From Nitrospirota bacterium (lineage in GTDB: Bacteria; Nitrospirota; UBA9217), in the NCBI GenBank assembly GCA_029858565.1, contig JAOUEV010000018.1, positions 1 to 54,185 of the forward strand: a stretch of 54,185 bases of DNA, read 5' to 3'. This document shows, one piece after another, positions 16,346 to 23,587 of this stretch. Position 1 is the first letter of the stretch. Each line of letters starts with the position of its first letter. The notes below the pieces were generated by a model that worked only from the letters and a program-made list of their open reading frames with translations, was not told where the DNA came from and did not search any database. Made by a program: the position numbers and the translations under genes.

Positions 16346-17632
16346 ATGTTTATGAATACTGGAATCAGTCGGCTGGGCACCCAACAGCCTTGTAAACGCA
16401 CGGTCAGAAGGGAACTGACCCGTGGCATAAAGCTCGGGAAACTTATGCTGGCTATTGCCGTTGCTGCGGTCGTTATGATCACCGGAGCACCGGCGGCGGA
16501 TGCCGCTGTCACCATGATCGATGCATTTCCTGCCACGCCCCAGATCAACGATGCCACCACATCACCTGCTACCGCGGCCTACACCCCCTCAGCGGGGACG
16601 AACAGGCTGATCGTCGTTGAGGTGACGAACATCCCGAACAACACCACGGTAACGACGATATCCGTTACCTATGGCTCCAATAATGTTCCGGCAACGTATG
16701 TTATAGACTCGGCGAACAATCAGCGGCGGCAGGCATGGTTGTTCTATCTCACCGAGGCGGACATCGCCGCTGCTTCGGGGAACACGATCACCGTGACGAA
16801 CGATAATGCGGTGAACTTCTCGGTGAACATCGCCGCATTCGCGGGTGTTGATCAGATAACGCCGGTAACTGCTTTCGATGGCCAATACATCAACAATACG
16901 GCGGCGATCCTCAATTATACCGCTCCGCTCAGCGTGAATGCCGGAGGGTACGGCATCATTGCCGCAGGCTCCAATACCACAGGGGGCACCATCGGAGAAT
17001 CCTACGTTGATCATGGCGAGACAGCGGTAGGGACGGGCTTTTCGCGGCTGGGGTCCCTTGCCTTTGCAGCCGGGGGCACGACGGATCCAGGCATCGACTA
17101 TGGAGGGACTACTGTGAGGGCCGGCGTGGTGGGAATGACCCTCAATCCTGCTCCAGTAGCCGGCCCCGGTACCCTGAGCCTTGTGTCCGCAACTTACACA
17201 GTGGGGGAGAACGCCGGGACCGTCGTGCTGGAGGTTGCCCGGACCGGGGGCGTGACGGGCGCGGTCGGTGTGGCTTATGCCACGGCCAATGGAACGGCAA
17301 TAAGCGGGAGCGATTATACGGCTGCATCGGGCTCACTGTCATGGGCTGGTGGCGACTCGGCGAACAAAACGATCACCATATCGATCATAAACGACACAAC
17401 TGTCGAGACCAGCGAGGACTTCAACGTGACCCTCAGCAGTCCGACCGGAGGCGCCGTGCTGGGGACGCCCTTTACCAGCACAGTTACCATCACTGATGAC
17501 GACGGCGCGCCGGCAGCGCAGGTGCCGGCGGGTAATCTGCTGCTCTTTGCGTCACTTGCCGGAGGGATGCTGATCTATGGCGGCAGGCTGCTTCGGAAGA
17601 AGAGTGACCGCGGTGATCACGATCAACAGTGA
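16346..17632 (+). CDS. Calx-beta surface protein with C-terminal exosortase-type sorting signal
   Basis: The product has 428 residues. It has a signal peptide with a long basic n-region (residues 1-53, cleavage after AADA), then a beta-rich Thr/Asn-rich domain (about 54-270). One Calx-beta domain follows (about 275-386: VGENAGTVVLEVARTGG, GSDYTAASGSLSWAGGDS, TITDDD). The last 36 residues form a tripartite sorting signal: VPAGN, a 19-residue hydrophobic helix (LLLFASLAGGMLIYGGRLL) and RKK with a short tail. The signal resembles PEP-CTERM or IPTL-CTERM logic, but with a different box. The start has GAGAGGAGA upstream. The probable processing enzyme is the next gene. Confidence 0.8.
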   Translation: MFMNTGISRLGTQQPCKRTVRRELTRGIKLGKLMLAIAVAAVVMITGAPAADAAVTMIDAFPATPQINDATTSPATAAYTPSAGTNRLIVVEVTNIPNNTTVTTISVTYGSNNVPATYVIDSANNQRRQAWLFYLTEADIAAASGNTITVTNDNAVNFSVNIAAFAGVDQITPVTAFDGQYINNTAAILNYTAPLSVNAGGYGIIAAGSNTTGGTIGESYVDHGETAVGTGFSRLGSLAFAAGGTTDPGIDYGGTTVRAGVVGMTLNPAPVAGPGTLSLVSATYTVGENAGTVVLEVARTGGVTGAVGVAYATANGTAISGSDYTAASGSLSWAGGDSANKTITISIINDTTVETSEDFNVTLSSPTGGAVLGTPFTSTVTITDDDGAPAAQVPAGNLLLFASLAGGMLIYGGRLLRKKSDRGDHDQQ

Positions 17633-17652
17633 CCCGTTTTGTTCTTTTGTAA

Positions 17653-17701
17653 GGGGGCCGGTCCGGACAGCGAGCCGGCCCCCCGATTCCTGGCATTTTT
17701 T
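17653..17701 (+). terminator. Probable terminator between substrate gene and exosortase
   Basis: GGGGGCCGG (17653-17661) pairs with CCGGCCCCC (17675-17683) around a 13-base loop, and a T-run follows about 12 bases later. The gap before the T-run makes it imperfect. It may attenuate rather than stop transcription into the exosortase gene. Confidence 0.5.
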
Positions 17702-17766
17702 ACTGTTCTGGCAGCAGATGTGAGAACGCAGGCAAAAGAGTTGAACACTCGCCGGAAGGAGCTGTT

Positions 17767-18750
17767 GTGGACCGGAAATTCATCATCCGTCTGAGCATCT
17801 ATCTCACGGCATTCCTGCTGCTGGAGCAGATCCCGCTGTCCTTTCTCCAGGGTCTGAAGGTATTCACCGCGGATTCTGTGACAGCATTCTGGGGGATCTT
17901 TTCACCCGTGAGTTCAGCGGAAACGTCCATTGATTTCATCGGATTCCCCATGGTCGTGACCCTTGAGTGCACGGCTATCCACTATATGACCATCTATGCA
18001 AGCGGTGTCCTGGCTTACACAGAGCACTCATTACGCTACCGGGCGACCGGTTTATTCATGGGATGCATGGCGATCTACCTGTTGAACATCCTGCGGATCG
18101 GGGTCGTGGGCTATGTGGGATATTCGCAGAGGGAATATTTCGATTTTGTCCATGCCTATCTCTGGCAGGGATCGTTCGCGCTCGTCGTTTTCATGTTCTG
18201 GGCGTTCTGGATCAAAGGGGCGGCAACAGCAAAGGCAGTGTTTTCCCGTCAGGCAGCGATATATCTGGGCAGCGCACTGGCTGCCGCGGCGGTTCTGGTG
18301 CTCCTCATGCAACCTTATGCCGCCATTCTCTCATGGGCTGCTGATGTCATTTTCAGCATCGTCCCGGGACTGCCGCATCTCCAGGTAGTGGCGCACGGGG
18401 CTGATGTAGGCTATGTACTTCCAGAAGGGATCCAGTACAACAGGATCTCAAAGGATGTCATGAGCGCAGTCATATTCTTTTCGATCGCGGCGGGGACCTT
18501 CGCAAGAGGTCAAAGCAGGATGCTGGTCAAGCGTCTTGGAGCGGGATCAATGCTTTTGGTGATGGAACATCTCTTCTTTGTGCTCTTTTATGGGGCGCTT
18601 CTTTCGATGGATCTCTCGGGAGACCTCTTGAGCATTGTCTTGTACTCTGCCGCGGGAATTTCCCTGGCCGCTCCGATATTGATCTGGCTCGTGGTCTCGG
18701 AGTGGTTCTCTGATACTTCGGCAAACGTGCTGGTAGAGGATCCTGATTGA
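17767..18750 (+). CDS. Exosortase/archaeosortase family transpeptidase
   Basis: This 327-residue integral membrane protein has about nine helices. The catalytic triad of the family is visible: Cys68 in VTLECTAIHYM, Arg110 in LLNILRIGVVGY and His129 in FDFVHAYLWQ, with the expected spacing. Exosortases cleave C-terminal sorting signals in the inner membrane and pass the protein on for surface attachment. The start is GTG at 17767 with AAGGAG five bases upstream. The C-terminal third (three further helices) extends beyond the core. It lies directly behind the only protein in the window with a matching sorting signal, which suggests a one-enzyme, one-substrate system. Confidence 0.88.
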   Translation: MDRKFIIRLSIYLTAFLLLEQIPLSFLQGLKVFTADSVTAFWGIFSPVSSAETSIDFIGFPMVVTLECTAIHYMTIYASGVLAYTEHSLRYRATGLFMGCMAIYLLNILRIGVVGYVGYSQREYFDFVHAYLWQGSFALVVFMFWAFWIKGAATAKAVFSRQAAIYLGSALAAAAVLVLLMQPYAAILSWAADVIFSIVPGLPHLQVVAHGADVGYVLPEGIQYNRISKDVMSAVIFFSIAAGTFARGQSRMLVKRLGAGSMLLVMEHLFFVLFYGALLSMDLSGDLLSIVLYSAAGISLAAPILIWLVVSEWFSDTSANVLVEDPD

Positions 18751-18785
18751 AGTTTCATGGAAGGATGAGCGATCCTGCTGAGGGC

Positions 18786-19271
18786 TCATTCAGGCGTGTT
18801 GATCTCCGGCGACCGCATAAGTTTCGGCGGAATTTCCTGTACCCCCAGGATATCCACCAGATAACGCAGGCCTTCGCCGATCACCTTCCGTTTTTCCCGG
18901 GAGAGCTTTTCCAGTCCCGCGACCAGCAGACCCTGCGCTACCTCAGGCGCGCGCCTCACCAGTTCCTTTCCCTTCTCGCTGAGGTCGATCGTGACGACTC
19001 TTCGGTCTGTGGAGGATCGTGTCCTGGTCACGAGCTCTCGTGCCTCGAGCCGGTCGAGGATCCCCACAACCGTGGCAGGGTGCAGGTACATCTGATGCGC
19101 CAGGTCCGAAACGCGTATGGGGGCCTTTTCAGATATTGTTTTTATGGCCCAGAGTTGCGGTCCAGTGATGCCGGATGACTTTTCGGCCTTTTTCGAGTGC
19201 TCATTTACAACCTGAAAAACGCGACGTAAATTGTCAATGATATCTGCGAGTTCTCTATTTTCCGGTTCCAT
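18786..19271 (-). CDS. MarR family transcriptional regulator
   Basis: This 161-residue winged-helix regulator has the MarR layout: N-terminal dimerisation helix, ITGPQLWAIKTI, recognition region VSDLAHQMYLHPATVVGILDRLEARELV, and wing TRSSTDRRVVTIDLSEKG. It is transcribed away from the Pal-like gene at 19446. A perfect palindrome in the shared gap (19317-19335) is its likely operator. The protein probably represses the divergent lipoprotein gene and perhaps itself. The ligand is unknown. There is no Cys pair suggesting direct redox sensing. Confidence 0.9.
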   Translation of the reverse strand: MEPENRELADIIDNLRRVFQVVNEHSKKAEKSSGITGPQLWAIKTISEKAPIRVSDLAHQMYLHPATVVGILDRLEARELVTRTRSSTDRRVVTIDLSEKGKELVRRAPEVAQGLLVAGLEKLSREKRKVIGEGLRYLVDILGVQEIPPKLMRSPEINTPE

Positions 19272-19298
19272 AATTGATATTTCACCTCGAAAAAACAG

Positions 19299-19327
19299 TT
19301 GACAACAAAACGGTTATATGCTAATAA
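19299..19327 (+). promoter_or_regulatory. Sigma-70 promoter of the Pal-like gene
   Basis: TTGACA (19299-19304), 17 bases, then TAATAA (19322-19327): a near-consensus promoter facing the lipoprotein gene at 19446. The -10 hexamer lies inside the palindrome at 19317-19335. Confidence 0.75.
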
Positions 19328-19335
19328 TTAGCATA
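19317..19335. promoter_or_regulatory. Palindromic operator, probable MarR site
   Basis: TATGCTAAT, one central A and ATTAGCATA form a perfect 9-1-9 inverted repeat covering the -10 box. Size, symmetry and AT-richness fit MarR-family operators. Binding would block RNA polymerase directly. Confidence 0.75.
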
Positions 19336-19445
19336 CAAATCATTTAAGCACAAATGAATAGTAATTGAGAATTCGGAAAATGTCAACAAGGAAAAGCTGG
19401 GATTTACTGAACAACCGTTACCATTCAAAAGGGGAGGAGTAAAAC

Positions 19446-20024
19446 ATGGAACGAAGAAAAGGCGGCATGTTAGTACTATTCACTGTGGTGATGACAGCAT
19501 CGCTCGTGCTGTGGGGTTGTCCGAAAAAAGCAGAGGTTGCGTCGTCGCAGGAGGCCCAGGCGAACGGGCAGGCAGGTACCATCGCGCAGGCGGAAGCGGT
19601 GAAGCAGGCCGAGGAGCAGCAGGCTGCCGAACATGCGAAGCAGGCGGAAGAGGAACAGGCGCGTGAGCGTGCCGCAAAAGAGGCGGATGGACTCAAACCC
19701 GTCCACTTTGATTTCGACCGTGCGATCATCCGTGATGACGCCAGGATCATATTAAAGGCGAACGCGGAATGGCTCCGCTCGCATCCGCAAGCGGTGATAC
19801 GTATCGAGGGGAATTGCGATGAACGGGGCACGATCGAATATAATCAGGCACTGGGGCAGCGCAGGGCTCTGAGCGCAAAGAAATACCTCGTTGATATGGG
19901 CGTGGCGGCGAAACGCATATCTCTCCTGAGCTATGGCAAGGAAAAGCCGATATGCACCGAAAGTATCGAAGACTGCTGGCAGAATAACCGTCGTGGAGAT
20001 TTTGTCGTGACCGCCGGGCAGTAA
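19446..20024 (+). CDS. pal: Pal/OmpA-like peptidoglycan-associated lipoprotein
   Basis: The product has 192 residues. It has a lipoprotein signal with lipobox VLWGC (Cys25). An Ala/Gln/Glu-rich coiled-coil linker spans about residues 33-80 (KQAEEQQAAEHAKQAEEEQ). The OmpA C-terminal peptidoglycan-binding domain follows, with VHFDFDRAIIRDDA, EGNCDERGTIEYNQALGQRRA and AAKRISLLSYGKEKP. The binding Asp and Arg of that domain (CDERG, QRRA) are present. GGGGAGGAG precedes the ATG. Tol genes are not adjacent, and the gene is instead divergent from a MarR regulator. It may therefore be a stress-regulated paralogue rather than the core Pal. Confidence 0.88.
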   Translation: MERRKGGMLVLFTVVMTASLVLWGCPKKAEVASSQEAQANGQAGTIAQAEAVKQAEEQQAAEHAKQAEEEQARERAAKEADGLKPVHFDFDRAIIRDDARIILKANAEWLRSHPQAVIRIEGNCDERGTIEYNQALGQRRALSAKKYLVDMGVAAKRISLLSYGKEKPICTESIEDCWQNNRRGDFVVTAGQ

Positions 20025-20037
20025 TCCCTCCCTCCAC

Positions 20038-20092
20038 GGGAACGGAGCGCATGCGGTCATCTGAAAGCTGCTTCGCGCTCCGTTCCCTTTTA
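20038..20092 (+). terminator. Intrinsic terminator after the Pal-like gene
   Basis: A 13-bp perfect stem (GGGAACGGAGCGC with GCGCTCCGTTCCC) encloses a 24-base loop and is followed by TTTTA. Confidence 0.85.
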
Positions 20093-20157
20093 CTCCCCGT
20101 CATATGTCCGCATCCTGCATGTGCTATATTAAATCATTATGAAAGGAGGATTCAGCC

Positions 20158-20523
20158 ATGGGACCGATCAACTGGGAAGGGATAAAAAAGGATATCCGGA
20201 AAGGCATCAAAGAAGGCTACATTGCGATGAAAGAAGGCGCACTGGTGGCCAGCAAGAAAGCCGGAGAGCTTACGGAGGAGGGGAAGAAGCAGTATAAGAT
20301 CCTCGAACTGAAGACAAAGATCCACAAGATCATGCATGACCTTGGCGGCAGGGTGTACGAGCTCATGGGATCGTCCAGCCGGGTAAAAAGTCCGGTCAGC
20401 GACAGGGTGGTGAAGGAAATGGTCGCGCAGATACGGGGCTATGAAGCACAGATCGCCGCACTTGAACAGCAGGGCGCGAAGAAGACCGGCAAAGCATCGG
20501 TGCGGAAGAACAGAAGACCCTGA
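20158..20523 (+). CDS. Small Lys-rich protein of unknown function
   Basis: The product is 121 residues, very basic and predicted almost wholly helical. It contains KKDIRKGIKEGYIAMKEGALVAS-like amphipathic sequence at the start and a coiled-coil-like stretch near the end (VAQIRGYEAQIAALEQQ). A conserved-looking GGRVYEL lies in the middle. AAAGGAGGATTCAGCC precedes the ATG. There is no signal peptide or membrane helix. Small proteins of this type with KTKIHKIMHDLGGRVYEL-like cores occur as uncharacterised genes in many anaerobes. No function is claimed. Confidence 0.7.
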   Translation: MGPINWEGIKKDIRKGIKEGYIAMKEGALVASKKAGELTEEGKKQYKILELKTKIHKIMHDLGGRVYELMGSSSRVKSPVSDRVVKEMVAQIRGYEAQIAALEQQGAKKTGKASVRKNRRP

Positions 20524-20682
20524 CCCTGCGCTCCGGAAAAACAACTATGTGATATACAGTCGCAGGCGTCCTGATCGTGTACCGGCCCCGCAAGCAGATG
20601 CGGGAAAAGGACCAGGATCCGCCGGTTGTGAAAAGGGATCGTGGATCCTGACCCGGACGATGGAAAGGATCGGTGAACGATA

Positions 20683-21711
20683 GTGGATAAACTGGCTGTC
20701 CCGACAGGAATGGTCCTGCTGTGCATCGCTGTGATGCTCATCGTCAGAGCGGCGCTTCTCAGGTTTCTTCAGGCGTGGGCGCGAAAGACAGAAACAAAGA
20801 TCGACGATATTTTCATTTCGTCGCTGCGGTTCCCCTCGCTCTTCTGGGCTGTCGCTCTCGCCATTACTATCGGGATCGCCCTTTCCGATCTGCCGGAAAA
20901 ATACTCACTTACCATAACAAGGACGATCCAGTTGCTGGTCGTCCTGTCCGTAACGATCGCCGCCGCAAATCTTGCGGGGAGGCTTTTCAGCAATTACATC
21001 CATAGCCGGCATCTGCCCTTTCCCACCACCGGGCTCGCGTACGGCATCATCAAGGGGGTCATCTACCTCATTGGTTTTCTGATCATGCTCACGACGCTGG
21101 GCATTTCCATTGCGCCGCTGCTCACGGCACTCGGCGTCGGCGGTCTGGCCGTGGCCCTGGCTCTCCAGGACACGCTGACGAACCTGTTCGCGGGAATCCA
21201 TATACTGGTGGAAAAGTCCGTCCGGGTCGGCGACTTCGTGCGGCTGGAGACCGGACAGGAAGGCTATGTGGAAGACATTACCTGGAGGACCACACGGGTG
21301 CGGATGCTGCCGAACAATATGGTAGTCATTCCGAACAGCAAACTATCGCAGAGCACTGTTACGAACTATTACCTTCCGGAGAAACGGATGTCGCTGCTCA
21401 TCCCCATATCGGTTGCCTATGGTTCGGACCCGGACAGGATCGAACGCGTTCTCATCGAGGAAGCAAAGGATGGAGCAGCGAACACCCCCGGACTGCTCGC
21501 CGATCCTGAACCCTTTGTACGCTTTATCCCCGGATTCGGTGAAAGTTCCCTGGATTTCACGCTCATTTGTCAGGTGGCCGAGTTCACGGACCAGTACCTG
21601 GCGCAGCATATATTGCGAAAGCGGATCTACCAAAGGTTCCTGGCGGAAGGCATTGAGATACCCTTCCCGCAGCGCACCGTGCACCTGCGCGAGGAAAGGA
21701 GCGCCGGATAA
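20683..21711 (+). CDS. mscS: MscS family mechanosensitive channel
   Basis: This 342-residue protein has about five membrane helices followed by the MscS beta-domain and C-terminal domain. The pore helix reads LLTALGVGGLAVALALQDTLTNLFAGI, with the Gly/Ala packing and conserved QDTL. Next come VRVGDFVRLETGQEGYVEDI and the VIPNSKLSQSTVTNY stretch that define the beta-domain. Initiation is at GTG. Such channels release solutes on hypo-osmotic shock. The stop TAA overlaps the ATG of the DUF5752 gene, placing it in the trehalose-synthesis operon. Confidence 0.92.
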   Translation: MDKLAVPTGMVLLCIAVMLIVRAALLRFLQAWARKTETKIDDIFISSLRFPSLFWAVALAITIGIALSDLPEKYSLTITRTIQLLVVLSVTIAAANLAGRLFSNYIHSRHLPFPTTGLAYGIIKGVIYLIGFLIMLTTLGISIAPLLTALGVGGLAVALALQDTLTNLFAGIHILVEKSVRVGDFVRLETGQEGYVEDITWRTTRVRMLPNNMVVIPNSKLSQSTVTNYYLPEKRMSLLIPISVAYGSDPDRIERVLIEEAKDGAANTPGLLADPEPFVRFIPGFGESSLDFTLICQVAEFTDQYLAQHILRKRIYQRFLAEGIEIPFPQRTVHLREERSAG

Positions 21712-22379
21712 TGGCGAAGATCTTCGAATTCAAACAGTGCGTCATCATTCTCAAGTCCACCGGGAAAAAGGCGAAGAACCTGCGCGAACTGAAGGATGTC
21801 CTTTCCAGCGTGAGCGAGGGCGCTATCACGCATCATACCTACCAATATTTCCTCAAGGGGCATGTTCTGGAATACACCAATGACTTTGCGCACTGGGCCG
21901 GAGAAGGCATCGAGGAACGGGCCCTGGCTGAACGGCTGTCGAACATCGATCCCTATGACTACCCGTCGATCCAGGAACTTCGCAGCGATCTGATCAGCGC
22001 CATCGACGACCATCTGGCGACGTTTCCCGAACCCCGTGACGCAATGCGCGGAGATGAGTTTCACTTCAATGAGACCGTTGCCCTGGTGTTCCCCGCGGGC
22101 GTCCGGGCCAGGAACCTCGCGGAATTTCTCATGGCAATGAAGTATCTGGAGGGAAGTTCCCTGTACTATCACTTCTATGACGCCCGCGTGCGTCTCGGCA
22201 ACAAGGCCGACGACTTTTCGCAGTGGCTGGAAGAAGGCATGGAAAAACCGGAGGTCGCTCGAAAGGTACGGTCAATAGATCCATTCATGCACAACCTGGA
22301 GTCGATACGGGAGCGCATCGTCGAGGCGGTGGAGGAAGAAGTAAAACGGGATATGGAGAGCGCGGGGGTGGCGCAATGA
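21711..22379 (+). CDS. DUF5752 family protein
   Basis: This 222-residue soluble protein is built from two similar halves. Each has a segment of the form HHTYQYFLKGH / YYHFYDARVRLG followed by DFAHWAGEGIEE / DFSQWLEEGMEK. The repeat indicates an internal duplication. The family is typically found upstream of TreT-like glycosyltransferases, as here. Its role is not established, and a regulatory or accessory function in sugar synthesis is inference. The start overlaps the mscS stop, and the stop overlaps the next start (ATGA). Confidence 0.8.
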   Translation: MAKIFEFKQCVIILKSTGKKAKNLRELKDVLSSVSEGAITHHTYQYFLKGHVLEYTNDFAHWAGEGIEERALAERLSNIDPYDYPSIQELRSDLISAIDDHLATFPEPRDAMRGDEFHFNETVALVFPAGVRARNLAEFLMAMKYLEGSSLYYHFYDARVRLGNKADDFSQWLEEGMEKPEVARKVRSIDPFMHNLESIRERIVEAVEEEVKRDMESAGVAQ

Positions 22380-23587
22380 TCGAGGCTTATAGGAATATTG
22401 CGCCCAAGGGCGACCTGATGCTTCTGGCGAAGCTCGGAGAAGCGCTCCGCGGAAGATCGTTCCTGCATGTCAACTCCACGCGCGAGGGCGGAGGGGTCGC
22501 GGAGATCCTGCACCGCATGATCCCGATCCTTCAGGAACTGGGCATCAACACCCGGTGGGAGGTCATTGAGGGCGACGCGCGCTTCTTCGATATCACCAAA
22601 AAGATCCATAACGCCCTGCAGGGGAACGAAGAGACGATCACCGAACAGATGTGGGCGTACCACAGCGAGGTGAACCAGCGGAACGCCGACAAACTGGACC
22701 TGGAGGCGGACGCGGTCCTGATCCACGACCCCCAGCCCGCGGCGCTGATCAATTACAGAAAAGGCGGCATCTGGATGTGGCGGTGCCATATCGATGCGTC
22801 CGGTCCCCAGATGGCCGTGTGGAACGCGCTGAAGCGGCACTGCGAGAAGTACGATGCCGCGGTGTTCTCGGTGGCCAAGTTCGCCCGCGCCATGCCGGTC
22901 GAGGAATTCATCATCCCGCCGTCCATCGATCCGGTGAGCGACAAAAACCGCGATCTCACTCCCGCCGAGATAGATGACGCGGCGAGCAGGTTCGGGATCC
23001 CCCGTGACCGTCCGATGCTGCTTCAGGTGTCCCGTTTCGACCGGTTCAAGGATCCCATAGGCGTGATCAAGGCCTACCGCATGGTGAAAAAGTATAACGA
23101 CTGCGTTCTCGTGCTTGCCGGAAGTCCCGCATCCGACGATCCCGAAGGCGAAGCGGTCCTGAACGAAGTGAAGGAATATGCGAGCGGGGACAAGGACATC
23201 ATTATCCTGCTCCTGCCGGCTTTCAGCGACCGGGACATCAACGCGCTTCAGCGAATGGCCACAGTGGTGCTCCAGAAGTCCCTCAAGGAAGGGTTCGGGT
23301 TGACCGTTTCCGAAGCCATGTGGAAGGAAAAGCCCGTACTCGGCGGCGCCGTGGGAGGCATCCCGCTCCAGATCGTGCACGGAGTGAACGGTTTTCTGGT
23401 CCATGCTACCGAGGGAGCGGCCTTCCGCATCCGGCAGCTGCTCACGAATCCCGCGATGGCAAAGCGGATGGGTGAACGGGGCAAGGAGTATGTTCGCACG
23501 AATTTCCTCATCACGCGCCAGGCGCGGGACTATCTTTCCATCTGGTACGCTCTGGAACACAATGGGAAGAAGGTGCTGGAACTATGA
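22376..23587 (+). CDS. treT: Trehalose synthase TreT-like glycosyltransferase (GT4)
   Basis: This 403-residue GT-B enzyme is related to trehalose glycosyltransferring synthase, which joins a nucleotide-glucose to glucose. The N-terminal domain has HVNSTREGGGVAEILHRM, typical of TreT. The C-terminal domain carries LLQVSRFDRFKDP, KEGFGLTVSEAMW and PVLGGAVGGIPLQI, the donor-site motifs of GT4. The ATG at 22376 overlaps the upstream stop. Longer open sequence to the left is the DUF5752 gene in another frame. It overlaps the trehalose-6-phosphate synthase gene by four bases. Donor preference (UDP or ADP) cannot be seen. Confidence 0.88.
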   Translation: MIEAYRNIAPKGDLMLLAKLGEALRGRSFLHVNSTREGGGVAEILHRMIPILQELGINTRWEVIEGDARFFDITKKIHNALQGNEETITEQMWAYHSEVNQRNADKLDLEADAVLIHDPQPAALINYRKGGIWMWRCHIDASGPQMAVWNALKRHCEKYDAAVFSVAKFARAMPVEEFIIPPSIDPVSDKNRDLTPAEIDDAASRFGIPRDRPMLLQVSRFDRFKDPIGVIKAYRMVKKYNDCVLVLAGSPASDDPEGEAVLNEVKEYASGDKDIIILLLPAFSDRDINALQRMATVVLQKSLKEGFGLTVSEAMWKEKPVLGGAVGGIPLQIVHGVNGFLVHATEGAAFRIRQLLTNPAMAKRMGERGKEYVRTNFLITRQARDYLSIWYALEHNGKKVLEL

